The translations under genes were made by a program, and so were the position numbers. A model generated the notes under the pieces. The model was not told where the DNA came from and did not search any database. It saw nothing but the letters and a program-made list of their open reading frames with translations. From Anseranas semipalmata (taxonomy: Eukaryota; Chordata; Aves; Anseriformes; Anseranatidae): a DNA stretch of 64,000 nt. The DNA is taken from the NCBI GenBank assembly GCA_013399115.1, contig VXAA01001965.1, forward strand, positions 479,871 to 543,870, read 5' to 3'. Positions 13,101-26,616 of this stretch are shown here, one piece after another (the stretch's first letter is position 1; every line of letters begins with the position of its first letter).

Positions 13101-14369
13101 ATCACTCTGCTTCGTGTGTTGCAGAAACTAGGAATGCATCTAGTAAATGAAGCAGGGGAGTTATAGGGCAAGGAAAGAAAATCTCTCAGCTGAAGCTGTT
13201 ATGTGATATCCTGAAGACGAACTCAGTTGAAGTCTGTGCTGTTTGTGCCTGGAACATATGAAATGTCGCAAAATGCAATAACAGTGAAAAAATACATAGT
13301 TCTTGATCTCTCACATTGGGTGCTCCAGATGGGTGTAATTTTTTTTACCCGATTCTTTCTGTGACTCAGACTTAGAACGGTAAGATGAATATTTATCACC
13401 ATCTCACATGAAAATTGTATGAAAATTCAGTCATTATTGTTTCTAAAATAATCAGATACAGTTATGATGAAAACTGTAAGAATGTCTGTAAGAATATGGT
13501 TTATGTAGAATGAGTTTGAATTTATCACAGTAAGACAGAGGGTCAGGAAATGAGCACTGAAGATACAAGGTGTCAGTATCATTCCATTTATCGGTCATAA
13601 TTCATCTTGTTCTATGAATGAACTTAGGGCCCAGAGAAAAATGAAAATGTGAGATGTAATGAAAAACTTTGACTTTACAATCTGAAAATTTCTGTATATT
13701 TTTGCAATTAAAATACACTCTTCTGTTATACATAAACTTTGAGAATGCAACTAAATGTAAGAACATCACATACATCCACCACATACATTTGTTTCATACA
13801 ACAACACATAAAATGAGGGCCTTGCCTTTGATAAAAATTAGAGGAAAAGTGACAGAATGAAGAAAGAAAACCTTATTTAAATTGATAGTGACTGCTCTAT
13901 GACTGTTCTTGGGGCAAGACTTTGAAGGCTGGCTTCTCAGCTGGGATGTATTGGCTATGTACCAATGGAGCTGTGCCAGTCTACAGGTGCTAAGGATATG
14001 GCCATGTGTTAATAAATACCATAAATCTTTAATATAATTATCTTGCTGTTGTGGGCAGCCCTCCTCTCCCGGCTGGCTGGCAGCCGGCGGTGCCACGGGG
14101 AGGCCCAGGACAGCCGTGCTTCATGGTGTCCTGTGTGGACATCTTCTTTCCTTTGTGACTGGGAGAGAGGTAGGATCCAGACCCAAGCCGTCAAACACCA
14201 GGGCAGTGCTTCACCTCGTTGCCCCTTAATTGTGAGTAATGACCTTCACAGACCTTCAGCACTTCTCATTCCCTTCCCTGCCCTGCAAGTCCTGTTTACA
14301 CTTTGTGTTAAAATCCTATTTGAACCCTGCTTTCTAAATGGGCAATGGGAAGCTCGAGGGGCTGGTGAT
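7191..14369. other. Intergenic DNA, no gene recognised
   Basis: The longest open frame (8036-8506, 156 codons) matches no family I know. The stretch 11560-11900 looks more complex and balanced in composition than its flanks and could be a conserved non-coding element. A GC-rich spike of about 100 bp begins at 14050 without readable coding content. Confidence 0.55.
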
Positions 14370-14470
14370 CACGATGCTAGACTGACAGCCTGAGGAGCTA
14401 GACCTGACTCCTGGCCAGCACTGATGTAGCAGGTGACTTTGGTGAAATCACCTCTCTGTGAGTTTTCACA
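14370..14470 (+). repeat. MIR-like SINE relic
   Basis: Plus-oriented MIR-type core: actgacagcctgaggagct, gacctgactcctgg, then ggtgactttggtgaaatcac and cctctctgtgagttt, matching the tRNA-related and conserved core order (accttgggcaagtcac, cctctctgtgcctcag). Highly diverged. Confidence 0.5.
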
Positions 14471-16189
14471 AAGCTTTAAGGACTGCTTCTCCTCTGCCAG
14501 ATAAAACTACAGCGTATAAAACCAGTCAAAGACAAAACTCACAACAGATTCGGTTCCCGCACGAAGCTATGAAGCCTTTGCTAAAACTGGAAATCACAAG
14601 AAAAGCTGACCCTAGTGCGACTTGCGCTGAGCAATGTAAGGTGCAGAACAGTTGGAAAAAAATAAAAGTGACATCACTCAGCTTTCAAAACACAAGGTTA
14701 AACATAGGCATTTATTTGATTTATGGGTACACTAATTTAAGAATACATTTCCCAAGTTTTCATATGGGACAAGCCAGGACTGCAAACCCAACCTGTGATG
14801 TTTCCATCACTATTGCAGGAATCCCACTCATGCCCTCTGCCTGGCCATGCTTGATCCAGCAATGACTCAGGCTGTGAGTATGTCTGCATTTGTCTCCGTA
14901 CGTGTGTTTATACGTGCTTGCAGGGGGGCGAGGTCTTTTTTACACACAGCATTCACTCCGTTTTCTTATGCACCCTCTGATAATCAACCTTATTAGGGTG
15001 GAGTGCTTTCTTACGTGGGCTTTATTGCTTTATCTTGATGTCTAGTAATAGCTCTATAACTGCAACAGATGTTTCTTTTCTGAGATGAGATTCAAAGTGT
15101 TGTCATGATTTCTCAGTCATACTCAGTGGAAAAAAGAAAGACCTGGTTTTCACTGTCATGACTGCACAGAGGGAATTAAATGACTGCGGAAGTAATAACA
15201 TAAAACCAGCCAAGCCCTCAGTTCTCTCTAAGAAATAAAGGCAGTGTCTAGGAGTCTTGTTTCAAGATAAGTTCTGGCTGGATATGTGCTCCCTTTTCAT
15301 TTGGAGAGAAATTCTCAGACAGTGCCCTTTCCATGCAGTTGGAGAAATGCACTTAGCCTGCTGCTGTGCAGCTTTTGGATGATTTCATTTTCTATAAAAA
15401 GAAGATGATCTCATCTCCAGTACTTAAAGATGTATCACCCTATCTTTCTCCCTTGCCTGGTGTGAAGGGGAATTTGAATTTATGATGCCTAAACCTGGCT
15501 TGACTGTAAAAGGAGTGACCTGAATGACAGCAAGGCATTAGCTTTAACCCCTTCCCCACTTCCAGCGTGTACAGTCACTTGAAGCAGCAGGAGTGGAGGC
15601 TGGCGCGAGGTTTGTAGGGTGGGCTGCAGAAACGCTGCGTTGCTCCATGGCTGACAGCCTCTCCCTTTGAGCTGCAGGGCCGCAGAGCTGTGGCCGTACC
15701 TGGGTTCAGACCGCACGTGACATGCTCTACTCCAGAAAGAGATGTCGGGGTAGACTGCCTAGCGTGTTACCTGGATGGATGGTGAGCACACTGGCAGCCT
15801 CCCAGAAGAGAGAGATTCTATATTTCAGGGTTGTATCAACATTTACAAAAACAGGAAAGTACAGTTCGAACCCTGAAGTCATATGTTGGTGTGCTGTGAT
15901 CTGATTTTCAGAGGACCTATGGTGTATATTTAAGTCAGTGAGAAATGCTCAAGGTTCTTAGGCTTTTGCCTAAATACATCTTGATGCGGGATACCTACAT
16001 TTGAATTGAGGATTTAGGAACCTAATTTAAGACATTCTGGCCTGAGGTGGTTTTGGCCTGTCTGTATGCAGCAAGGGTGGCTGCAGAGTAGCCATTTCAC
16101 CTTAGCTCCCTGCTTGTATTTTCATACCACAGGGGTGCCTTTCAGCAGGGTCATTTAGTAAAATTATTCTAACTCCAACAGAAATTAAA

Positions 16190-16212
16190 AACAAACAAAC
16201 AAACAAACAAAA
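16190..16212 (+). repeat. (CAAA)n microsatellite
   Basis: About five to six CAAA units. No retrotransposon body was recognised next to it. Confidence 0.9.
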
Positions 16213-17859
16213 CCAAAACACAGAAGGGCCACGTAACCATGGTGAGAAGAAAAATTTGTCCACAATACCTCTTGCACCATACATTCAGACCTTTGTGTAT
16301 TCCACAGTAGTTTCCCATCAAGACAAGACCCAAGAGGACATGGACTGTAATGCAGAAATGGTCACCAGTACTGTACTCATTTAATTTTCTAGCTAAATAT
16401 TCAACTCTTTATATTTTATCACCACTTTGTTCCACGCTACAGCTGGCAGCACATACCTTAGACTGCAGTCCAGCCCAATGTTTACATTTCAATTCCCTCC
16501 TTTGCACTGCTTCTTCAAGAAACACCTTAGTAACATCAACCAGTAGTTTTAAAATGGGTCAAACAGATGCTGATTTGCCCTGAAGACAGTAGGTATACTA
16601 ACAAGAAAGAAAGTTTTTGATATCCCAAAGTATCTTTTTTAATTTATTTTTCCCTGAAAAACATGAAAATTTCAGATTGATTCTAATTGATACAGTTTAG
16701 TCTTTTCAATTTACCTCAGCCAGCACCATGCTCAGATGTTGCTCTATATCAAAATTCATTTTCTACTGCCTACAAGCCAAGGCTCAGATCTTGCTGCCAT
16801 GTGTGGCACCTCTCATTAGGAGAATCATTGTTAATTATGACTGTGACAGAAGAGACAGCTCGCATGGAAGCACTGTAGAAAAGGGTGATTTCAAAGGAAA
16901 TTATTTTATACCGTGAGCATTAGCTGAGCTGATGTTATGATGTCCATAGATTTTGTTTGGAGGGGAAATTGGATTGCTCTTGCACAAAGCCCATTTTCCC
17001 TTAGGTTTCTCATTACACATTCCTCAGTCCTGTCACAAACAGTTCAGAAGCTTTCCAAGCACTCTATAAATGACTGAATTTAACATAATAGAGAAATACC
17101 TAGAGGAATAAAAAGGGTCTCAAATAATAACAATTATGAATAAAAATACTTTGTGTTTGTATAATGTCTTTCAACAAGACATTTCAAAAAACCTTTTTAA
17201 GCATTAATGAAGTCTCAAACACCTCTTAACGGAAGATGTGTGTACATGGTTTACTGGTAAAATAACAGCTGCTGTCAGGGTGCAAAAAAAATAGCTACAT
17301 AATAACTTACTGCAAATTTACAGATCAGAAAGGGAGGTGTAAGGACTATGCGACTGAAAACACAGGGTGAATTGCTAGCAGCAAAATACAGAATGCTCTT
17401 AGCTGCAAGTTGGCCAGAACATCAGGAATTGCAGTTCTGTGAGGTTTTTGATGACTGACAGCAGTGAGCAGGCAGGATTCTTGTTCTGTGTTACATCCTA
17501 AGTGGGCATTGCTAATGCTATAACCAAGCAGTAGATCCCTTCAGATTCTGAGTAAGGGGACCCTACTGATCCCTTTCTACCAACAATACCATCACCAGAA
17601 TAGAACAGATACTTTATTTAAAATATAGATAGCCATTTTCTCTTACAACAAAAGTATGTTTACAGAGAATAAACCCATCCTTTGACCCTACTTTTGGGCT
17701 TGAAGTCTGGAAGTTTGGGCTTCTTCTACAAACACCAAAATACAAACTGAAAGTGGATCCTAGGAAGTTTGTTTTGGGGGTAGCTGGTGAAAAGTTTACA
17801 AAGAAATAAACTTCTAAGCATCAAACAGTGCAAGTTTGAAAAAAGTTACAGTAATAAGT

Positions 17860-17884
17860 AAAAAAAAAAAAAAAGAGAGAGAGA
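17860..17884 (+). repeat. A-run followed by (GA)5
   Basis: A15 followed by gagagagaga. No processed gene or SINE body was recognised upstream. Confidence 0.9.
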
Positions 17885-18826
17885 CAGAATATTCAAAAGT
17901 TGAATTTGCAGTAAACTTTCCAAATTAGAATGCTGTATTATTTAAGTATCACTCACCGAATGTTGTTTTCTCAAGAAGAAATTGAGATAAGGAATTGAGA
18001 AATTGAATAAAGAATTGGGACTTCATTTGCAAATGAATCCTCTCTTTTTATACTACATTCAAGACCTCTATTCAGAGCACTTCCCATTTAAGGATTGCTA
18101 AAAATCTAGATGCAGATACCTTGAGACAGGATGCCCCTTACAACTGGCATCGCACTTCTCTGTGCAAATGTGGTCTCCCTAAAATGTCAGTAAACCAGAA
18201 GGTAACTGAAACTGTTGCATAATAATAATTAAAAAAAAAAAACAAGCAAACAACAAAAAACCCCACAACTTTTATCATGTGATGTGTAAAATACTTTAGA
18301 TCATAACTGTTAATCAAAAGACTTCCTAAAAGAAAAAGTAAACATGAGGAGAGGTACCAGCTTCCTGAATTATCCTTCTACCCTTCCAAGGCAGTCATTC
18401 GCAGGTAAGCTTCTAAGGGCCTCCTGACAGCCATCTCACAGGTGCCTAAGGCTGCACCTCAAGGGAGGTTCTCTGAAATAGATGATTTTAGTGGTGGACT
18501 TTGAAGCATCGTTGACATTCAAGAGTAATCAGAAAACCTGGGATATCAATGGAGACAGTGAGCCCTGGGCTGCACCCTCGAGGCTTAGTTCTGTGAAGTC
18601 AAACCCTGGTGACTGCTGCTATGAGGTGCCTCAGACAACCCCAGACTAAAGCCTAGGCATACTCAAAGTCTCTTTTTTCTTGCTTTTATGCTTTTATTTT
18701 CAGTTTAAAATGAAAATTTAACTCCATCTTGTTTGAATAAACTGCATTGTTTTCATTTGGAGTTTCTTTGCTATTTAAAATGAATTCCAGTGAGTCTGAC
18801 AAATGAGGAATGTTTTTGATTTCTCC

Positions 18827-18852
18827 AGAGGTTCAAGAGGTTCAAGAGGTTC
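18827..18852 (+). repeat. Nine-bp tandem repeat, three copies
   Basis: agaggttca occurs three times head to tail, the last copy ending in t. Confidence 0.9.
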
Positions 18853-21800
18853 TGTGCTGAGTGAAGACAAAACAGTGCTGCAGATAAACCAGGTGAGCTT
18901 TTGAGGAACTGGGAGATATCTTCACCAAAGCTGAAATGTCAATGCGAGGCAGAGAGTGTCAAGGGCTAGAAGGGGAGAAGTCATCCCCAGCAACCAGGAG
19001 AAAGACAATCAACAGCTTCAGAAAATCCCAGATCATTTAATGCAGTTTGCAGTTTGAGTTCACCTCAGGATGGTTTTGGTGGTAAGTCAGTGGACCCTGA
19101 ATCAGCAGTATTATTATCTTCCCAGCTTTTTCCTCTTTATCACCAAGAAGAATGACATTAACGATGCAGTTTTCAAACTCATTATTTCCTTGAGAACTAG
19201 AATCCCCAGATGGGACTGCTGGAAGTACACAGCCTAAGGATCAATGAACTAGAGCGAAAGACACTAATACAGAGTTATTCAAATGACATTTTACTGGTAG
19301 CAGTTTTCTCTAATTGCAGAATCTCTAGAATACATTATGTTACAATACCTGAATAATGATTTTTAAAATAATTGTGAGTCACACCATAAAAATATGAGTA
19401 TATAATGAGTCTGTTCTATTGCCAATTGTAGAAAGAGTATGAGAAGGCATAAAATACATCTCAGTTTTAAACAGAAAGATTTTTTAAATCCATGAGAAGG
19501 ATAGTTTTTAGTAGTCATGAACTCTCACTTATATTATCTGGAAATGCAGGTACCCCACACTTCTTAGAATTAGCTCTTAGTCATCTACTTCTGATAAAAA
19601 GCAAGCAAAAGTCATCTGTTGTAAAAATAGTATTTGCAAAGGTTGGTTTTGAGTTCACAAAAGAAGACTATTGTCAGAAATTTGATGAGTAGAAGAGTGC
19701 ATTTAGTATGGCAATAAGTCTAGCATCTCTGTGTTAATCTTGGGCAAAAAGTTTTAAAAAATACTTTCACATTTCAAGCCCACTGACTGGTAGTGGTTAA
19801 TCCCACAAATCCTACAGAACGGATTCCCTGTTTGTGCGCTGGCTGAGTTCATTCTGGATAGCCAGCTTATTAGGAGAAGCCATTCTGAGCTTGTCTTCTA
19901 GGGAGAAGCTATGGGGCAACGATTTCTTGAAAGATGAAATCAAGTCTTTTGCTTATTTTCTACCACTGCAAAGTTGAAGTCTACACTGATGTTGATTGGG
20001 AAAAAATATTAGTTCACTTTCATTTCACATTCAAGTTTTTTACCTTCTGTTAAAATCAGAGGCAGTGAGGAATACCACTAGTACCCTGGTCTGACACTTA
20101 AGCACGGGGTCCAAGGCTGTTCTTAGTCCAGCTCTCCAATTACCCACACTGCTTGCATGTAACTATGCTTTTGGACTGAGCTGCAGAGCACCCTGCAGGG
20201 GAGGAGTACAAGTATGTTTGGCACCTACTGGCAGCCTAACCTCTCCTTCATGCAGACTCGCCAGTTGTGTTCGTATGTTCATGTAAACCCCAACGGAACG
20301 GCTGCCTAAGTCAAGAGTTTTTTGATGTTATGTTTTTAAAGTATACTGTAGATCTAGCTATGGCAATGTGTATGTTGCTCATCAAATGAAGGGACATTCC
20401 TAAGATACTCAGATGCAAAAGTATCTTGCTCCCGGGTCCTCTTCTCTAGCTCTTTTTCAGTTTCCATTTGCTCAGATTACCTAGGAAGTCAATGCATGGC
20501 TCTTCACGTGAAATGCACTTCTCAAGCCTGTAAACATATTATTTCACTGCAATGAATGTGGAATGCAAGTTCATCATTCACTATGCAATGTACATTTCAT
20601 AGGTGTTACCCACTGATGAAGATATTTTATTGAGCAGAGAGAGCTCTGAGTGGATAACGCTTTTGATATGCTTGCAAGTACAAGCAGTATTGAGATTTAA
20701 GCATTTAAGCTGGGGAAAGCTGCTGTTGTCTTGCCTAATTAAATCCCTTCTGAATGAACTTTATTACCGTTGATCACATCTTTCAGAAAATTTGCATTGA
20801 ATGTTGTTGAGTTCTCACTAGATTTTCTTCACTGCTAATTATTAAGGGTAACTTTTTGTAATGTTGGACAAGCTCTTTTATAACCCTGTTGGTAGGGTAG
20901 TCACAGTATCAACAGCAAAATCTAAATCTCAAGTGAACTGTTGTTAAGCTATCTGGTGCTATATAAAACAAATGTTAAATTCTTTCCTATATAATTACCC
21001 ACTCTCATAATGAAGCAAGCAATTCCATAAAGTTGAAACATGAGAAGACATTTTCTTTGACACTGAGTTCTACGCTACACTATTCACTGAAGCTATGTTT
21101 ACTTAAAATATAAAGCTAAGCCTTGCTGTAATGTTTTGATGTCTTTTATTTTCATTGGATACCATAACATTTCAAGATGTTCCAGAATGACATTGATGCT
21201 GAAGTCTGTCAAAAGCTTTCTTAAAATATATGAAGTTTGTGAGTGGCTTTTGCTATTTGATTATCTCTTTGACAACTATTCTTAGGGTAAAAAAGCTGGT
21301 GGGCACATGGTTTTCTGGAAGGAAATACGTCTTGCTCTTTTTTCACTTTTCTTCAGTTCTTTAATTCTCTTCAAGTCAGTGCTGCCTTTGCCTGCAGAAG
21401 AAGGAAAGGACTCACTTAGGTCATAACTGGCATCTTGAATGAAATTCTGTTATCACATTGTTGCAAAAGCTCCTCCTGATGTCATAGTTTTCTTACCTGT
21501 TTGATGATTTTCCTGGTAGGCTTGTCAATTCCAGCTTTTTGTGTCTGATTTATTTTAAAGCTTTTCATTTTTACCTGAGACTGCATTGGTTTTACATTTT
21601 ATAAAGCTTTTTCACAGCTTTATTTGTGATGTGAAATGATTCAGTTTTTGGCTCTCCCTGTTCAATCTCTTTGTAAAAATCATTGGTTTCCCATGATGCT
21701 TGCCAATGTTCCGTCTCTTAAGTATGATTTGTCCATAGGCTTGTTTTCTTTTTGCTGTTTCTAACATTTTCCTCTGTTTATTTGTATCAGGTCTTCCAGT

Positions 21801-24800
21801 TGGTATAAACTTGCCAGTCAGAACGCTGCTTTCCTTAATTAAGTGCTTTACAGTGTTGCCTTTCAGAAACTGTTTCAGCTTTTGTGGCGATGTTAATTCA
21901 CACACTCGCTCTTGTTTCTCCTAGCACTTCCTTTTCCTGATGTATGTTATACAATTCTTTTTTCTGCTGCTGCTTCTGGAGCTATTTCTGAGACATTGCT
22001 TCATATGCTTTTATATTAACCTTTTGCCCTCTGTAAAATGTTAGAGCTTTGAGGATTTATATATTTTTTAAAATTTAATCTCAAATCTTACCACACATTA
22101 ACTACTTTTGCTTTACATGTCAGCACCTGCATGTCCTCAGACATTCCTGGAGAGTTTCTGCAATGAACCTTTTTAGGAAAGCGGTCGGGATTAATAACAG
22201 CCTTTTGTTTTCTATGGGTTGATTTTAACAAAGAACCAATTCACTATTCACCTCACGAATGCTTGTGCAGCCACAAGAGACAACAGGTGCTCAGTGATGG
22301 GCACAGATAGCATGTAGGGTGGAACACCTCTACATAGCTACAATGCTGGTTTGTGCCAGCTTGACCAGTTAGTGAGCTCCAGTGTGAGGAGATGATCCTT
22401 TCAGCAGTGTCACCTGTCGGGATCCGAAGGCAACTCTACAGCTGAGCCTTTACCTCTGCTGCACCCTCTGAGAGTGCTTACCGCGGTACCAATCGTTTTG
22501 CATGTGTCATGGCCAGTAAGTCATGCAGGTCTAATGGGCTGGTAGCTGGCTTCCAGATGAGAAACACTTCTCTGCTCTGAAAATCATGATCAATGACAGT
22601 CCTACTGAGTTTTGCTTCCCTTAAAACTTACAACTCTCTTGTCACCTGGCAGTGACTTTTATCAGCTCCTGAACACTGATGGTAGTTTCCTCCAACAGTC
22701 TTGAAACTACAGTTGTGCATTTTTGCCACCTCATAACTTTCGCTGTTGTACCCAGTTTTCTAAATGCCTCAGACCTACTTTGCTTTGTCCTTAAAGTAAA
22801 GGAGTCTCAACTCTGTGGTTACCTAGTAGCTTTTGCAGACTTATCAAGCCTGCCAAGAGAAAAACCCTTATTTAAGCAGGCTGCTTGCCAGAATGGCTAT
22901 CGTATTGTGTTCTTACATCTTAATTTGCTTCTGCTGGGATAGTCTGTGAGCTTATGATTGAGCTTATGAGCTTGACAACCAGGGCACTCCTGGTCCCTAC
23001 TCTCAAATTATCCGGTTTGTATGACTCTATCCTAAATGTCCTGCTAGCATAGAAACTGATAAGCATTTTCATCATGATAGTGCATACTCCAGAGCAGGAA
23101 TAGTATGTGTTGAGCTGTAGGACTCCTCTCCTAGAAGGAAATGGGAAAATTACAACCCTTTTCTAGCACTCTATCCATCTGTTGGAGTAAAGGAACAAAA
23201 TTAAAATTCTTATCGTTTCCTCCTTTATAATTAGCTGAGACAGTTTGGGTAAATTTAAAAAGCACTTGTTAGGCTCGACAAGTCAGACCCAGATCTGCCA
23301 AGATGTACTGGAAATATTAAACATATTTGTGTAGATTAGCCCACCTCCAGCTATGTCCCACTCTCCCTTCTCAGTCAGTGATGTACTCTACAGTTTCTAA
23401 CTTCCAACATGACACAAACTTTTGCACATTTTCTTCCTAGAAAAATGTATACATTTAATTCATACAGCAACCTCAGTCAAATTCCTTGTCACATATTGAA
23501 ACTAGAGATGCTCATAAAATTACCTTGGGAAGTCTTTCAGGGAAAAATGACTTTCCATCAGCCCTGAATACAGACAATCTAAGAAACTCTCTAACTTGTC
23601 AACAGAAAAGTAACTTAAACAAAAAATGCACCAAACAATTTTCCATGAAAAAAGATTTTGACAGGAAATTTTCATCAGCCTTTGTGTAAGCAAGTGACTC
23701 TCTCGTTACAACTCCCACCTCCTGCCCACTGCCTCATCTGCTGCCTGCTTGTGTGTGAGCCTGCTGCGCGCTGTTCAGAGCACAGAACACGAAGAGCAGG
23801 CAGTAAGGCAAGGGAACAGCACGGGGCTCTTGCTCTTTGGGAGAGGTTCTTACTTGACCTTGACAATCGTATTGCTTCAGAAAGTAGGAAGGATGCAACA
23901 AGGCTTGGCTGAGAAGACTGTACAATGCCCTCTTGTCCCTTCTTCTGGCATTAAAGAGGCTGATCTCACACAAAATGCAGAAACACAGTAGCAGCAGTTA
24001 GTGTGGAGTTACAGTACATTGAAAAACTCAAAGAAAGGGCTGTTTATGAGAGCTGTTGAAACTGAGGTACTCTTTGATTTCCACAGTGAACCCTTATACA
24101 CTGCATAAAACATTAAGCCACTTTTCAGCTTTTCAAAGAAACCTGCTCATGGGTGTCTTCCTACAGGCCTTTTCAGAGGGATTTGCTGAGAAGTAGCTAC
24201 AGACGAAGTCATAAATAGGAGTTTGTCTGGGAAAACACAGACCAGGAAGAGTGGTTAGCACAATTGAATGAAACCTCCTTACAAACCGAACTCAGTCATT
24301 ACTCTTCACACTGTGGTATATCAAGTAACCGAAGAAGGTGGCCTTCATGTCAGGTACACCTCCCTGTAATGGCAATGTATTCCTCAACCACTTCAGGGAT
24401 TAGAGGACAAGAACAGTTTGGCAAGGCACATGTACAGAATAATTATCAAATGCTGGCTCAGGCATGAAAACAAGGCAGAAAATCCCTCCCTGAATTCTTC
24501 GGGAGAAGCTGACAGAAATAGCATAAGGGCTTTCTTGAGTAACAGTTCAGTCATCCAGCTGTGCCAAAAATACAGGTCTCCATAACGAGATGTGAAAGGG
24601 CTGGGATGTTCCATTACTGAGATTCCAAATAGATAAAATGGGGATAAAATTGGTTAATACTAAGCTGATTCAATAAGCCATCTTTAAATTTAAAAGCCAG
24701 AATAGTAATCATTTCAAGCATGTTCTCAGTCATGCAAACATGACAGCCTGAGGATGAGCCAATTGAGAAGATTCATCTGGTGAAACTTATCAAGAGCTGG

Positions 24801-26589
24801 TTGACAGACATCATTAAATTTCTATTTTGGCTTCTCTCTTTTGAGTCAGTCATTTTTTGTGCTGAGAATTTACAGTGATGTATTCATCAATGCTCTGACT
24901 AGCTACCATAAACTTATATAAAGATACATAAAATTCTTACATACCAATAGCAAAACCTTTTTATTTTCATTTTGGCAATAAGAGTAGGACATGAAGAATC
25001 TAGGTATGTGGCCTCTATCCTAATTTTTGTAGCTAGTTCACAGTGCTTATGGACACATATAGCTGTGTTTCTTAACCTCCTCTCCAAGTCACCCAGAACA
25101 TGAGCCAGCTCCAGCCTGGCAGCCAATCTGCAGTATTAGCAGGACACAGTGCTGATTGACCATTGATTTCACACCACTACTGTCCTAAGTCTGTCATTTA
25201 GTCTGGCATTATGGGACCAGCCTGAAGAAACTGTGAAAAATCCAATTGAGAAAAAATTGCAAAATAACCTGTCCATCAGAAGACTTGCTCTCTAAACCAA
25301 ATGGTTAGTGATTGGTTTGGGTCTTTCACCTCCCAGCTCAGGTGTTGCTGTTTCATTGTGTGTTTTATAGCTATGAGAGGGAAAAAAAATTGCAGGCAGA
25401 CAAATGAGTTTCCTTGTACCTAAAATAACAGAAATCCTCCTCTTCAAAATATCCCTTAGCTGCTTACTGTGGAGGGTTTGTACCTTAAGGGAACGTGTAC
25501 TGTGTTCTCAGTGATATCTTTGATATCTTTCTGTGATTAACATCTGTGCTTACCTTTTGGGCCAATTGATGTTTTATAGAAACACACAGAATGTTTTGAA
25601 TGTCACATTACCATTGAGAAATATTTCATGTTTAGTGGTATGCACCCCAATTAAGCTTTGAGAAACAATTAGAGGTGTCATGCTTTAGTTTATTGTTCAA
25701 TTCCTCAACAACTATTCTTCACTCATCTGAAATCATGGTATGCTGTGGCAGTTGTCTACCTGCTCTAGAAATTGTCAGAGCTATTTTAAGAAGTATGTGT
25801 GTTATTTTTTGGAAACTTGCAAAGCATTAGCTATTATGTCTCCACTGGTAGTTTTATTTATGTATTCATTTATGTATTCATTCTGAGGCTTCAAATCCAT
25901 GAGTAACATCCCTGTGGTATTGCACAGCGCTATCAAATATAGATAAAGTACCTCTCATTCTACATTTCCTGCTAGTTCTCCAATACATCTTTCCAAATTC
26001 TCTTTAAACTAGAAAATGTCAGGTACAAGATGGAAGATGAAGCTTCTCTGTGTCTATCCCTGAGTACAATTCCCTAGAGCAAATAACTTATCAAACGCCA
26101 TTTCCTATTTTTCATTTAATTACATTTGCTTTTTCTATTAAGGATAAAAGGTCCCATTTTGAAGAGATATCCAGTGCAACGGTTTGCAGAAAATACTTTG
26201 CTTGAGGGCCTGCAGTCCTGAATCTGGTGTCTGACTCTTCTGCTGACCTCCTTTGTCTATTGGGATTTTTCCTTTTTTACGTCTCACTGGGTCACTTTCT
26301 CCTCCCACCTTCTCTCCAGGATCTCAATTCAGACTGTGCATTAAAACAGACTCTTAATCTATGCATATGGGATAGTCAAAAATAGGTCCTCAGGAAGTGA
26401 TGAGCAAAAAAGGCCTTTGCATGCTTTACATGCACTGAAAGACAGGATACAACAAAATACTATGCAACATCACCATATAAAATCTGCCCTGGCACTACTT
26501 AGAGTTCATGAAATTATTTCCATTCCTTCCTCACCCCCTCACATGATCCTGTGGCACATAGAAATCGATGGTTTGATTTTACTTCCTAA

Positions 26590-26616
26590 AAAACAACAAC
26601 AACAACAAAAAAAACA
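26590..26616 (+). repeat. (AAC)n microsatellite with A-run
   Basis: Five AAC units followed by an A-rich tract. It yields a poly-Gln run in a chance 160-codon frame. Confidence 0.9.

Noticed and set aside
14043..14393. GC-rich spike with a 116-codon frame
   Set aside because: Only about 100 bp is GC-rich, the frame runs into a MIR-like relic, and no protein family is recognisable.
23658..23991. Stack of overlapping frames on both strands
   Set aside because: Four mutually overlapping frames of similar length without a recognisable domain point to a local rise in G+C, not to a gene.
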